A DNA stretch of 64,000 nt from Morella rubra (GCA_003952965.2 CM025851.1:14992099-15056098), one strand, 5' to 3'. Shown: positions 45,876-58,436, counted from the first letter of the stretch. Made by a program: numbers and translations. The notes: generated by a model from the sequence alone, not told the origin.

Positions 45876-48789
45876 TGTAATGTCCCTTCCCCTTATAGAG
45901 CTATAGTATATAGTGCTCATATGAAATTTTTATTTGTGTTTACATTCAAGAAGGTAACTGGGATGATCGGGGCAAGTCTGTAAATGGGGAGTTCGATAAG
46001 GCCAGCGTGTTAGTGTGGGTGTGACTAGTGAAAATCCTGGTAAGACAGGTTTGAGTGCTGCATGCCCAGGATGATTAGACAGGAGGTTTGAGCTCAGGAC
46101 CCCGGGCTATTGAAGCCCTAGACCCCGCGCTGTTTGAGCTTCCTGTACGCCTAAATTCTACGTTGGTTTAAGCTTCCTTTTGCATGCTACTTTTTACGTG
46201 TCCTAACCTTATGCTGTGCATTAAATGCACTCTTATCTCATTTTACTTTTTACTTTTCTCCTTCTTATTTGACCGCTAGATGAAGTTTGGCCATTGGCTC
46301 TTTTTTTTTGACGTGTTGCTTGCAAAATAGATGTACGAGATGAATATTGTGGTGGCAGCAGAAGTATGGATATAACATACTATCTCTCTCTAATGATTGG
46401 GTCTATGCCTAGACTAGATATAGACTGGTCAGGGGGAGTTCACATTCGTTGTTTTTTATGCTTAAATTTTCAACTAGAAGAATAAAAGAGAGAGACGTGG
46501 AGTGGACCTGGTACTCGAGCATAAAGAAACCGAGAACTTTCACCAAACTGAGAGAGAAAGGAAGGGAGAGTGACGTGAGAGAGACCAGCTGACCTGAAGG
46601 AAAAGAGGAAGGAGAAACCAAAGGAAAAAGAGACCGAGGTGGTTTTATTCAAAGAAAGGCAGTATAAACTCGACTGAGGTAAGGGTGAGCCAATTTACAT
46701 TACGGGGGATTGGTAGTAAGGGGAGAAATGCTTTTAAGGGTCACAACTTATATAGACTGATGAGCCCGAGGAGTTTTGTTCTTTCTTTTGGGAATAGTCA
46801 TATGCATGTAGGAGGCATAATGAGGGAAGTGGAAAAAGAATACATAAGTTGAATATACTGACCTAGCCAAGCCCTAGGATCCTTGAACGCCAGCCCTTAG
46901 TAGTTAGAAAAAAAAAACAACCAAGCTGTATAAGTTGTTGGACTAGCCTATTTTAGCATGTTATGCTTATTGCGTTTTAATAAACCCTTTGCTGTCCAAA
47001 ACGTCCCCATGAAATCCTTAGAGTTTTGGCCTGGAAATTTGTGGACATGTAGTATATGGTCACAGAAGGTCCCAGTAAAAATTGCAGGTCAATCGGAGGT
47101 CGGGAAAGGTAAAAAATGCCCTGGACGTCTCTAAGAGTAATTTCAGCATTTCACACAAAATTTTAGGGTAAAAAGGTCTGAATTGGAACAATAATTTGAT
47201 GGCTGTGTAGAGCATGAAAAATGGATGGGGAAGCCCAAAATTGAGTCCAAACCGAGTAGAAGTAGGGCTCAAATCACAAAACCATTTAGTGGCCTAAATG
47301 GACTTTAGGCCCGTTAACCCTAAACAAGCCCAGAATATTATAAAACTTGAAGATAGACCCCGTAGGGTCTAAGAAGGCCCAAAAAGCCTCCATGTGAAAA
47401 CTTAGGGTAGATTGACCACTTAATGTTAATTTCTATATTTTATTTCTTATGTCCAATGCCAAATCGCACAGTTTATTAATGGATATTTATGAATTGTACA
47501 TCTGTTATGTGTATTGTCATATAACATCAACATATCATGGGTATAGGGATATTGTTGACCGAATGACCAAAATGAAACCCATACCCAGAGGTGTCCTATG
47601 ACAAGGTGACGGTACCGTTCACAGTGGGATAGTGCAAGCCACCACTGAAAGGATAGTGGTTGGTATCCCTGGCGTTGAAACAAGGTACGCTTGATAGGGT
47701 CCTGGTGTTAGGGCACGGGACAGTCCCAGAGAAAAGGAGAGACACAGAACCCTGACTCTAGGGGTTAAACAGAGCGATGAAAGGACACCTCGACAGACAG
47801 AAAGAGGAAAGAAAGAAAGAAAGTACAGTGACCGGGAAACAGATGCATCATTCCTGCATTGCATCATTTTCCTATTTTGTGTTATTTTGATTATTCATGC
47901 TTATCTGTTTTGTATGGCATATTTTTTTTTTCCCTTTACTGAGTCAATAGGACTCACACCTTTTATTGTTTAATCTCTTATATGTACTGCCGTGGACATC
48001 GGACATATCAGATGCTGACATTTATGAGCGAGCAGACTTTGGATGTTGATTCCTACATAGTAGTGGTTAAATTATGGACTTATGTCACCGAATCTTTTGA
48101 GGTATTCGTGGGGTACGAGCCCCAATGGTACCTCAAGGATCCACTGCATCCCAGTTCCTCGAATTGAAGATTTCAGTTTGGTCGATGTTGATCCTGTTCT
48201 TCTGCACGTTGTCCTTCCTCCACCGGCGGCACCGGTGGAGGGCAACGGGGATAATGAGATTATCGACCTAACCTCTGACACTGAGTCGGAGATTGACTAG
48301 ACATCAGTGGTAGTCACTTTTTGTTTTAGATCCTGTTACAATTAGCTGGTTTCATGGATGTGGTAGGACAGAAAGCTGTAGACAACTTTCGTTTTTGTAT
48401 TTATTATCTCGTTACTTTTGTATCCTCGTAAAGGGTTTTTGTTCTTTGTAAAGTGCTACCAATATAAAAAAATAAATATGTATTTGTAATTCATTTTATT
48501 ATGTCCCTCCTTACGCCACAACCTACTTTTAAATTTTTTAACTGTAATTTTGACATCTCCTTAATTAATCCATTTTATTTTTCCTTATTTAATTCAGTGT
48601 GACTTGTTTGTTAAATCCCTGAAAACTACTATTTTTCTTCCTTAATATACTTAAACCATTTCCGCTAAGTTTTTTTTTAAAGCCAGTTATCCTACCTGTA
48701 TAAGATTAATTTGTGTCGTAATCCTCACTTGTGTGCATTCCATTATGATAGGAGAGCCTAGGGGGTAAGTACTGGCACAGGGCGTAACA
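45876..48789 (+). repeat. Large Gypsy-like solo LTR (probable)
   Basis: The segment begins TGTAATGTCCC and ends GGGCGTAACA, an inverted pair of the kind found on long LTRs of plant chromoviruses (Tekay/Del group). It is 2.9 kb, has no gag or pol motif, and interrupts copy D: the sequence before it corresponds to 19739 and the sequence after it (AGTCATGGGTTCTATCCAT) to 19748-19766. I found no exact target duplication, and about 150 bases before it are also unmatched. Frames inside it (for example 48082-48300) are short and unrecognised. Confidence 0.45.
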
Positions 48790-49389
48790 AAAATAGTCAT
48801 GGGTTCTATCCATTAGGGGTGAAAACCAACCAGTCAGTTCAGTTTTGGGCCCAAACTGTGGGCCGAACCGACTGGTTTGGTTTTCATAATTTCCCAACCA
48901 ACGGCCGAACCGTGGGTTGGGAGAACCGGCCGAGCCGACCAGGTTTGGTGGTCGGCCTGGTTCGGTTGGTTGGGCCCAAAATTAACTTTTTTTACTTTTT
49001 TTAAAGTTTAATTAAATGGACCAAATTCATTTAATTTTTTTAAAGCCCAAATCTCTCTTTGTTTAGCCCATTTGGTAGCCAAAATTTACCCTTTTTTTCA
49101 AATCTTTCACACGATTTAACACATTATAATGCAAGTTTTATGCTTCTTTGGGTTTTTGTAGCTGTGCATGCTGTATGGGTCCTAAGACTCCTAACAAATA
49201 ACAATTAACAAGATACTTAAAAAAACAAAATATGGGCTATTTAACATCTAGCCCTATCAACTACCCAAAAAAAAAAAAAAGATAAATAAGCTACAAGTTA
49301 ACAATTAACAACAACAAATAAATTAAAATTACAACAACCAAAAAAATTAAAATTAGAACAAGTTTCAAATATTCCAACTTCCATTACAT

Positions 49390-51656
49390 TTAATCGTCAA
49401 CTGGGTGCTTTTCGGACGGCCCAAGGATCTCCACTGTTGAAAACAAATAGCAAATCAAAGCAAGTTAAGTATACATAAATATAAATTGTGATTAAAATAA
49501 ATTATAATTGACTAGATAAATTAAAATACCTGCTTCTTCTTCATATTTCTCTACATTTTCCACTAACTCATAATCAATAATAGACTCAGCAATAGAATCT
49601 TCCCCTATCCAATTTTGTGCACATATGAGGGCTTCCACTATTCGAGGAGCCAATGAACTCCGATAAGGGTCTAGAACACGTCCTCCGGTGCTAAAAGCAG
49701 ACTCAAAAGATATTGTAGAAATTGAGATAGCCATAACATCTCGAGCCATGTGAGCAAGAATAGGATACTTAGATGCATTGGACTTCCACCACTGTAAAAT
49801 ATTGAATTCCTCAGTTCTTATCTCACGACCATCAGTCAAATACTGTTCTAGCTCTGATTTGCCATCACCTGTAGATGTAGACTCTTCAAGCCTTTCAAAG
49901 ATGCAAGTCAACTTTAATTGGCGATTTTGATTACCCTCCCCAACCTTATGCATAGGACGAGAAGCTTGAGGTGTTGCTTCAATACCAAACTTATCAGCAT
50001 ACTCCGCACACAACCGATCAAACACATTTTTCATAAAGGTGAACATTATATCCCTCTCTTCAGTTGGATAGTTTTGCTTGAACCAAAGCTCTAAAGTAGT
50101 CAGCTTATACTTTGGATCAAGCACCATAGCAATAAACAACAACATATTCATTTTCGAAGTGATCCCCCAATACTTATCATATTTTCTCTTCATACTCGTT
50201 GCCATATTTTTCAAAATATAATTACCACTTTCACACAAGTCACAAATATTCTCTTGGATAATACAAATCTCTTGAAAGTAGACATTTGCAGTCACATATG
50301 AAGATCCTGAAAACTGTATAGTAGCCTCATAAAACAACTCCAAAAATTGAACAAATAACCTAACTTGCTCCCAATCCATAAACTAAGGAGGTCCCAAACA
50401 CAGTGACTCATTGGCACCTTCAGTAAAGTACTTCCTGTATGTGGAATCCTCATCATGGAGCCGGTCAAAGATCTTTTCATATTTCTCTGCTTTCTCCAAC
50501 ATCAGATAAGTAGAATTCCATCTTGTGGCAACATCAAGACACAACATAGCCTTACATTCTATGTTATCTTTTTCAGCACATCTCTTAAACCTATCCATCC
50601 TAGCTGGAGAAGATCTCACATACCTCACTGCATTGCGCACCCTTATGATAGACTCATCATATTCTTTCAATCCCTCATTCACTACAAGGTTCAAACATAT
50701 GGGCACAACACCTTCATATGTAGAAATTGTCCATCAAGGGCGATGCTGGGTTTCAAGCGCCTCCTTAAAAATTCAAGTGCAACATCATTTGAAGAGGCAT
50801 TATCAACCGTGACAGTAAAAATCTTACTAGGAATACCCCACTCAAGAAGACACGCCTCAATATTCATCCCAAGTGTATCTCCCTTATGATTAGCAACCAA
50901 ACAAAAGTTGATAATTCTCTTGTGCAATTTCCAATCATCATCAATGAAGTGTGCAGTGAGACACATATAATTCAAGTTTTGATTAGAAGTCCAAGTGTCG
51001 GTAGTGAGACAAACTCTACTAGAAAGTGACTTCAAAAATTTTTTCAACTTTGCTTTCTCTACATTGTAGATCTTGAAACAATCCCTAGCAACCGTTATAC
51101 GAGATGGCATCTGAAATCTAGGTTCAAACTTCTTCAAAAGCCTTATAAACCAACGACCCTCAACAACTCTAAATGGATGTTCATCACCAATAACAAACTT
51201 AGCAATTGCTTGTCGAAGGTCCTCAACATTATACCTATGCATGATCATAGAACTAGAACTATTCCCTTCCCCCTCAGGTTTCTTATCAAAGCTCAATGTG
51301 GGCTGATTTTTATCAGCCACCCCAAACCGATAAGGGTATTTTTTACATTGATTCTCCAGGTGGCTTATCAATGATAGAGTTCCATTTCTCTTAGAATGAC
51401 AATAATATTGTCTCCCACAATAGTTACACGCAGCTTTAGGTGAATGAGCAGGCAAACCTTCAACCTTTGTAAAATGTTCCCATACTAATGAAAAATCTCT
51501 AGACTCTTTCCTTTTAGCAAAAGGTCGACTAGAGGCAATATTAATACTAGGGTTATCATCATCAAGATCAATATGCACCTCATCCACCTCATCTTTAATA
51601 TCAATCACATTCATGGGAGTCTCATTATCAGGGGTAGTTGTTGGAGTCTCTTCCAT
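49390..51656 (-). pseudogene. hAT transposase (RICESLEEPER/BED type), two lesions
   Basis: The start is ATG 51656. The N-terminal ~90 residues are acidic. A BED finger follows (CNYCGRQYYC ... HLENQC), then the RNase-H-fold core with LTTDTWTS and VTVDNASSND, which hold the catalytic aspartates in this family. RWNSTYLMLEKA and VLDPKYKLTTLELWFKQNYP are next, and the C-terminal dimerisation domain ends SAFSTGGRVLDPYRSSL ... VEALICAQNWI. A frame shift near 50690-50715 (two extra bases) and TAG at 50383-50385 interrupt it. At 49529 a donor (GCAG/GTATTT) and at 49434 an acceptor (CAACAG) join in phase to a short last exon (49390-49433) ending HPVDD, so the last intron is 96 bases. Confidence 0.8.
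49434..49529 (-). other. Predicted 96-base intron near the 3' end of the hAT transposase
   Basis: On the minus strand the donor is GCAG/GTATTTTAAT and the acceptor TTTTCAACAG/TGGAG. Splicing joins phase 1 to phase 2 and replaces a hydrophobic read-through end by VEILGPSEKHPVDD. The intron is AT-rich, as plant introns need. Confidence 0.55.
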
Positions 51657-52139
51657 TTAGACCACATTAAAAATAAAAATACAAATTAACAAACAATTCA
51701 ACAACATAAAATCAGCATAAAATCATCAAACAATCCAACAACATAAAATCAGCAAATCATCCAACAAAACTAAACCTAAATTCATCCAAATCTAACATCA
51801 AATCAGCCCTGACCGCCAATCTCCACAGAGCCAACATAATCCTAACTTCCAATCCCTATCATAAACTAACAGTAACTTAGTACAATGGGAAATACTAACC
51901 TGATTTGATTCTTGTCAACAACAGTACAAAAAAATTAGCAGCTTCTTTGCAAATCACGAGTTTTGTAAAAACAATAAGCAAAAGTCGATTTATTTTTCTG
52001 AAAAAAAAAAAAAGCAAAAGTCGGAGCAAAGGTCAAAAATCCAATGAACAAGGAGAAGAAAATCCAAGAGGGAAGAAGTTGAGAGAGAGATTTGGACCTG
52101 GAGGCCTGTGAGGCTGAGAGGCGGCATGGCCTAATGAGA

Positions 52140-52195
52140 TAGAGAGAGAGAAAGATGCCGAGAGAGAAAGACGCCGAGAGAGAGAGACGCTGGAG
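52140..52195. repeat. Purine-rich short tandem repeat
   Basis: Three imperfect copies of a 17-base unit (GATGCCGAGAGAGAAA, GACGCCGAGAGAGAGA, GACGCTGGAGG) in a GAGA-rich stretch, within the hAT leader. Confidence 0.6.
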
Positions 52196-52490
52196 GGTTG
52201 TGGGGCGGCGGCGGCTAAGGCATCAACGACTTGGGGGGAAAGAAAGGGAATTGGGGGAAAGGGCTTCAGGCGTCCCCCGCCGGGGGGGGGGGGACAACGT
52301 CGTCTGACCCCCCCCCCCCAACCCCACGTATTATTAAAAAAAAAAAAAAAAGCAAAATACCCAAAATACCCTTGGTTTGGTTCTGGGTATTGTTTGGACC
52401 GAGAGCCGAACCGGGGTGGCCCAAAACCGGTAGGGCCATTCTGTTTTGGGCCAGTTTGGGTCGGCGCTTGCCCAAATTTGTTCAGCCCTA

Positions 52491-54425
52491 CTATCCATAC
52501 TTATTGCCTATTGGGTACTTGTGCTTATATTACATTATATCTATTCCATCTAAAAATAGCATTCTCATGTATTGTGCCCTCATGACTGTGACTTCATACA
52601 TGTCATTTTAACGTGGATATACTTTTTTTTTTTTTTTAGGCAATTAAAATATTATATTAATATTTGAAAATAATAGAGCTAGCACAAAATAAAAAATAGG
52701 CTAGAAGGCCAGCGAAAAAACCTAACAGACCCAAAGACACTATAATATGCAGGATCCAAAGATCCAGTTGCCAATCTATATGCAATTGTCGAAGCCACCA
52801 ATAGCCACGAGAGTCGTAATACAAACACCATGACCACAAACCAGCCATAAGGGCCGAGACACAATACAATCCAACCCCAAGGGTTGGGATGGAAGATAAA
52901 TTGGCTGCAAGGACCAGCATACAATACAAACACAAAACTGGCCACAAGAGCTAGTACATAGTACAAACACAAACCGGTTACAAGGACTAGGACAAACACA
53001 ACCACCATTCAGGTGATGATGGCTTTCACTAGAGGAAGGAAAAATCAGAGCTGCAATCCGACTCCTTTGGGATAATCTCCATGCATTGACTAGCTACACA
53101 AAGGGGAGGAGGAAAAGGAACAGTTTCAGGCAGCACAAAACAACGGCGTCTAGGAGACCCAAAGGAGAAAAATGATCGGAACTTTCCACAAGATGGGAGG
53201 AGGCTGGAAGGGTGGCATAAGGGCCAAACGGACCGATCAGGGGAGGTAGGGAGAAAAAATGCCGTGCGTGGCCTCCACATGCCAGTGAGGAGAAGACAGA
53301 CTGTGGGAGAGGAGGTCGTTTAGGGATGCTGAACACGGCTGGGCAGGTCAAATCCTCCCAAAATCGCTCAAAACAGCCAAGATAATGGCCGATGTGATCG
53401 AATGCGTGAGATTCACTAGCGCGCGTAAGGGCTCATGTGCAACCGGTTGCTGCCACTCTTGGCCAGATTTGGACTCCTGGAGGAGGAGAAGCGCACCATG
53501 GAGGCCGTTCACACTGAAAGACCACCGAAAAGGCCAGGATCTAACCTCCATTGAATCTTAAAAAGAGGCCCAAAAACATATTGGAAAAGCACTACAAGGA
53601 CAAACTCCAACCACTAGTGTCATGGCCGGAGGAGAGGACTCAAAGCTCCTCCATTGATCGGAGAAAATAGAAGGGGGAATTGTTTTAGACAAACGGGATA
53701 GGGCTGGGTTCTAGAGAGAATGGATACTGTCTCTAGAACTGTTCGGGATATTCCTACAATTTTTTATTGTAACAAAGGGCTTTCTTATTTGGTGCACCAA
53801 CCAGAATTCTCCCCCCCACCCCGGCAAAAAAAAAAAAACGCCTCCTTTTGACTGAAATTGAACATCTGATAATTTTCTTTAGGTAGAAGCTTAAAAGAGA
53901 TTGACAATTAACCTCCAAATTTATTTGGTGCACCAACTAGAATTCTGAGAAAAAAACGCCTCCTTTTGACTGCAAATATCTGAAATTTAATCCCCAAATT
54001 TGACGTGATTTATAATTACTCCTTAGCCATCTTAACAATATTATAAGTATTTCTGTTTAGAGTTCAAAATAATTATCAGGAAGGGGAATGTTTAAAAGAC
54101 ATTACAAATGGTTGCATGCATGCCCATGGATCAAAAGCAAATTAATGTACTGTTTTTTTTTTTTCCTAAGCCAAAATAGAGTACTCGAGTATATACAAAT
54201 GGTATGCCATTCTGAGACCGACTAGCTAGCAATAATATTCTCATTTTCAAAGAGCCTTTATTGTTCCCACAATGTGATACTGATATAGTTTATCTTTTCC
54301 TTTAACTTCATGGAATGTGAATGTACAAATCCGATAAAACATCGGATCGCTTCTCTGTACTTTCTAATCCATTAGACAAGTAGCGGATATCCAACGATCC
54401 ACTTTGTGCCCTTCGATCGGCATAT
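52491..54425. repeat. Composite repeat segment, copy D (middle part)
   Basis: This matches 19755-21665 nearly throughout: the retroelement-like block with its poly(A) on the minus strand (T run at 52624-52638), the GAAGCGCACCATGGAGGCCG stretch, the doubled CACCAACTAGAATTC unit, and GTGCCCTTCGATCGGCATATG. It ends in a run of 17 G at 54426-54442. Confidence 0.7.
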
Positions 54426-54442
54426 GGGGGGGGGGGGGGGGG

Positions 54443-54487
54443 AACAGCGGGACAAAAAGTTAATTTTGTTTTTGAATACCACGTTTC

Positions 54488-54520
<33 letters not shown>

Positions 54521-55498
54521 AGCCCGTTTCGTGGAAGCTTGGCTGTTTTAAATTTTTTTCCTCCCCCGAATCTCGATCCCTCTCTCTCTTGTCTCTCTCT
54601 CACACACACCCTTTACTGCGAACCGGTACCGTTGTTACTAGCATGGAGATCTAGAATTGAAGTTTTAGGGGTGGAGTCACAGAGGGGAAAATATTTTGAA
54701 TGTCAAAAAAAATTTACAACTACATATCCAAAATCTCAAAAAATTCAATACTACCTCCAACACATTTTTCACACAAACTCAATACCTTTTAAAACATATA
54801 CCATCAAAGCATTCTACAAGTTTATCACTCAATAGTTATACAAAAAATAATATAATTGTTTACTCTAGATTGAAATTAGCAACTACGGGAGGGAAAAAAA
54901 TTGAGATCGAAAGAGATTTGAAATTAAAAAGAGAGAATGAACTTACATAAACCGAAACAACGTCAAAAGAAAAGAAAGAAAAAAACAAAGTTAAAGTTGT
55001 CATATGTAAAGCTGCAGAAGAAACTTTTGTGAGTTAAGTGATTTATTTATGTTAACTTTTCCAAAGGTGAGGCAAAATTAATAGTTTTTTTTTTCTTTTA
55101 AAAAAAAGGTGAAATTGAGAGAAATAAATAACAAAATTGAAACAAAATCCGATTTTTAGGTCATAAAATAAATTGCATCTCTTGGTAAAATTTTAATTCC
55201 ATTAGCATTTGTTGTTATTGTAAAAGATACTTTAATTTGTTTCTTTTTTTTTTTTTTTGTCATTTTGAAGGTATCATTTTTAAAGCGTTAAATTTGTCTC
55301 ATTCATTTTGAAGGATAAATGGTATTTAAATTGGTAAAAAAGGGATAGTATTTTTGGGCAAAAGATTTTTTTTTTTTGTGGGGGGGGGGGGGGGGGGGGG
55401 TGCAAAATGATATTTGAAGGTGTCAAATTGGGATGAGATAATTTAAAAAATTTTTAAAAGAAAAAAATTTCAAATTTTTTGGGCGGGGTGGGAGTAAG
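54443..55498. repeat. Copy D pyrimidine block and truncated hAT-like element
   Basis: After a T run of about 30 bases come the block matching 21770-21906 and the site GTTACTAG, followed by CATGGAGATCTAGAATTG, the start of a copy of the 21907-22729 element. The copy loses its right end near 55498, where the next insertion begins. A run of 21 G lies at 55380-55400. Confidence 0.55.
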
Positions 55499-56525
55499 GG
55501 TGGGCATTTGTTCCGGTTCAAACTGGAACATCCGGTTTCGGCGTTCCGGTACCAGAACCGGATCCCGTTTTAGGAAAAAATCGGAATGAAATGCCAAAAT
55601 TTTCGGTTCTGGTATATATTTTTTTTAAAAAAAAAAAAATCCAGGGCTAAAAACAGCAGCATTTTGAGCCCTGTTTTTTTAAAAAATAAAAATAAAGTAG
55701 TGACCTGGGTCGATTCAAGTCACTTAACCTAATGAAATTAGGTCTTTCGAATTCCAGTCCTCACCCCCCCTCTCACAGTCTCCTTGCCGTGAGCCCAAGC
55801 AGTCAGCTGTGCCCCCACCCTCCCTGTTGCGGCTCCTCTCTCCCTTAGCCGTGCCAACTGATGCTTTGCCTCGTTCATTCTTTCCTTGGTTATTTTCGTT
55901 TTCCATTTGCTGGGGAAATGCGCGGCTTACAGGACAGAACCTGGTTGATGGAATTGCTAACATATGAAGCAGTGGAAGCAGCAGTGAAGAAGAGAGTAGA
56001 GATGAAGGCTAAAATATTCGGGCAAGATCTAATGATGAACCAAGAGGAAGTTGTGGCTGATCCTGTATACAAATTCAAGCCAAGTTTAATTGCCAAACTC
56101 TTTGGGGAGGCGATCATGCCTCTGACAAAGCAAGTTCAAGTTGAATGCTTGCTATGAAGATTGGATTAAAAAAGAGAACAGGGGTACTCGTTTCTTACTT
56201 TGACTTCACTTATAGTGTCTTTTGGATTTGAATATAGACAAATCTTATAACTTTCAATATTAGAAAGCATTAACAATTATGCGACCATATTTCTGATGGG
56301 TAGGAGACCTTTGAAATATATATAAAAAAAGGAAAGCTTGCAATCGCCTTGCTTTACCCAGAGTCATATGTGGTAGATTGTTGCACCCAGAGAAGGAACT
56401 GGAATTTCTGGATTCCAGTTCTGAAAATTCTGATTCCATTCCGGTTTATTCCGGAATGGAGCTGAAATGAAAATTATGGTTCTGGTGGGTACTGAAACCA
56501 GAACTGGAATCGGAATGGGCTATTA
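55499..56525. mobile_element. hAT-like insertion carrying a host gene fragment
   Basis: The insertion replaces the junction of two copy-D blocks. The left end reads AAGGGTGGGCATTTGTTCCG, followed by GGTTC/CCGG-rich subterminal repeats; the right end has the same theme inverted (CCAGAACTGGAATCGGAATG, then GGGCTATTAG). Such GGTTCCGG-rich ends are typical of plant non-autonomous hAT elements. The inverted ends are eroded and I cannot show a target duplication. The interior holds a chorismate mutase exon with part of its intron. Confidence 0.5.
55933..56169 (+). pseudogene. Chorismate mutase C-terminal exon fragment
   Basis: Chorismate mutase converts chorismate to prephenate in aromatic amino acid synthesis. 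An intron acceptor (GCTTACAG) at 55932 is followed by a frame of about 74 codons. AVEAAVKKRVEMKAKIFGQD, KPSLIAKLFGE and IMPLTKQVQVE match the C-terminal helices of plant and yeast AroQ-type enzymes, where an arginine-rich LLRRLD-like end closes the protein. Here TGA at 56155 stands where that first arginine (CGA) is expected, and the remaining codons RLD and a TAA follow. Catalytic residues of the N-terminal part are absent. The retained acceptor shows a DNA copy, not a processed transcript. Identification is by motif recall. Confidence 0.65.
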
Positions 56526-57052
56526 GAAAACAAAGGCATGAGCGGTGCAAGTATCGATGAGAGCAAAAACCGTCATCAGGACTGCCCATAAACAGCCTTG
56601 GCCCACCAAGAGGTGGGGGGAAGGGGAACCTCCCCTCTCCTTTAGGGATTTCCTTCTCTTCTCTTTTCTTCTTTTCAAGTTTTAAGTGCTTTATTTTATG
56701 TTTAATAATATCCCTATTAAAGTTAAGTTATTGGTGAAGATCCCTCTTAAGTTCGGCAACTATATCCCTCTCTGCCTAAGTACGGAGCACTATAGCAAAA
56801 TTAACAACATGAAAGTCTACTCTAAGTACGGAAATTTCATGCAGGTTTCTTTTACACACGACTCCATAGCATTGGTCTTGAAATCAAAATTTAGAAAGCA
56901 TGAGTCTGAAATGCAAATTCATTAAAAATAAAAGTATATTACTGACAATGTTTTTGCTTTTGCTTTTACTTTTTCTTTTAGTTTTTCATTGACATTGTGT
57001 TTTGAGAAAATCAAAACACGTATTAATGAATGTTTGTAGGCTGTCTTGAGGG
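56526..57052. repeat. Composite repeat segment, copy D (right part 1)
   Basis: This matches 22780-23230 and 34910-35066 plus 37000-37345: GCATGAGCGGTGCAAG, CCTTGGCCCACCAAGAGG, AAGCATGAGTCTGAAATGC. It is interrupted by the hAT at 57053. Confidence 0.65.
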
Positions 57053-58036
57053 CAGTGACGGATGTAAGGGGGGCAGGCCCGGTTGGCTAAAGTAAAAGTT
57101 TGAATTTTTTTTAATAGACATCGTTAAAAGAATATCTAATATTATTCAAATAATCAAAAATTAATTTAGTTTAATAATTTACGTACAGTTTTGCAGTACA
57201 AACTTACCATCTGCTATGTTTAATTTTTTTTACTTACCATGCACTTAACAAACAAAAAAAGTTTCTTTAAAAGGACTTAACCTAATAAACTATTTGTTAA
57301 ATTATGTGAGAAAGTACTTATTTTTTTGTTCAGTAAAAAAAATCAGAAAAAATCTCTCTCGTTCATTCCATTTTTATCCCTATTGTTTCTTGATGTTTCT
57401 CGACTTTTATCTTTGATCAATAGAGAATATTCTAAACTTTGTACTGTAGTGTTCTTCATGTTATTCTATGTTTTTTGTTGTGTTTAGTGTTTGTTTTTTC
57501 ATTATTATGTTTATAACAATTTTGAGATATCAAATATGAAAATACGAATTTGGATATAAAAAACTAAAAAGAAATAAGAAATAGACAAAAGTAATTCAAA
57601 AAAGGATCTCTTGATAAGTTTGTTATTAATCAACAAAATATTACTTCAAATTCACTAAAGGATTAATAAATGATAAGTTTTTCACTTTTTATGAATTCTA
57701 ATACAACATCGAATATAACAAATTAAAATAAGACTAACAAGATCTACACTCATGAAAATACCCAAACTTTCTCCCTTCTATCTCTTCTATTAGCAAAGTA
57801 GATTTAAGTCAAACTTTTCGCTTTCTACAAGCTATGCTCAGGGATTGTAGTCAGTCGCTTCTTCTGTAGTTATCAGGTCGTTCTTGACTGATTCGATCGG
57901 GTGTTAATAATCAGGTATTTTTAATTCTTAATTTTCAATATTTTAACTTTTTACATTACGTAGTAAATTTTTTTTTTTTTTGTCATTTTTCCTAAAAATT
58001 GACCCCTCTTCAAATTTATTTTTAGTTCCGCCACTA
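57053..58036. mobile_element. Non-autonomous hAT element in copy D
   Basis: The left end is CAGTGACGGATGTA; the reversed right end is TAGTGGCGGAACTA. The flanks are CTTGAGGG (57045-57052) and CTTTAGAGG (from 58037), a slightly decayed 8-bp duplication. The uninterrupted site in copies A and C is CTTGAGGGGTCC. The 984-bp AT-rich interior has no gene. Confidence 0.7.
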
Positions 58037-58436
58037 CTTTAGAGGTCCTTATGTAAGTAATAGTGCCAACATGATCAATGCGTACAAGAATAAATAACCC
58101 GAAAGTCGTCGCAAATTGTATAATATACGACGACCTTTTTATTTTACAGTTTGCACTTTGGAATAAAATAGCGCTACCGGAAGGATACCCGGCCGAAGTC
58201 CGTAACTAATTATCCGACGACCTTTAGTTTGACTCTTCCCAAAAACATAATAATAATTTGGACTATTTGCGCTTCAGTCGGCCGTACGCCTTTTTGCCTT
58301 TCTGGAAGGCTGACGCTATATGCAGGGACCTATGGCGTACATCTTTATCTAGAAGGAGGGATATGCTTACGTATAGTTTTATAATTTGCTTTCTAATTAC
58401 TTGTCATATATGCCCTCGTTTCCTCTCCTCTTTATC
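58037..58436. repeat. Composite repeat segment, copy D (right part 2)
   Basis: GTGCCAACATGATCAATGCG to CTTGTCATATATGCCCTCGT matches 23268-23527 plus 24094-24172 in copy A and 37372-38750 in copy C (without their insertions). Confidence 0.65.

Larger units (their letters stand above)
48814..52490 (-). mobile_element. Nearly complete autonomous-type hAT element
   Basis: The ends are TAGGGGTGAAAACC (left) and, reversed, TAGGGCTGAACAAA (right). CTATCCAT lies on both sides (48806-48813 and 52491-52498), an exact 8-bp duplication. The paralogous empty site is GTTCTATCCATACTTATTGG at about 19755, where CTATCCAT occurs once. The 3677-bp element carries a minus-strand transposase. Subterminal regions are rich in GGCC/CCGAACCG and AACCGG motifs, candidate transposase-binding repeats. 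Confidence 0.85.
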
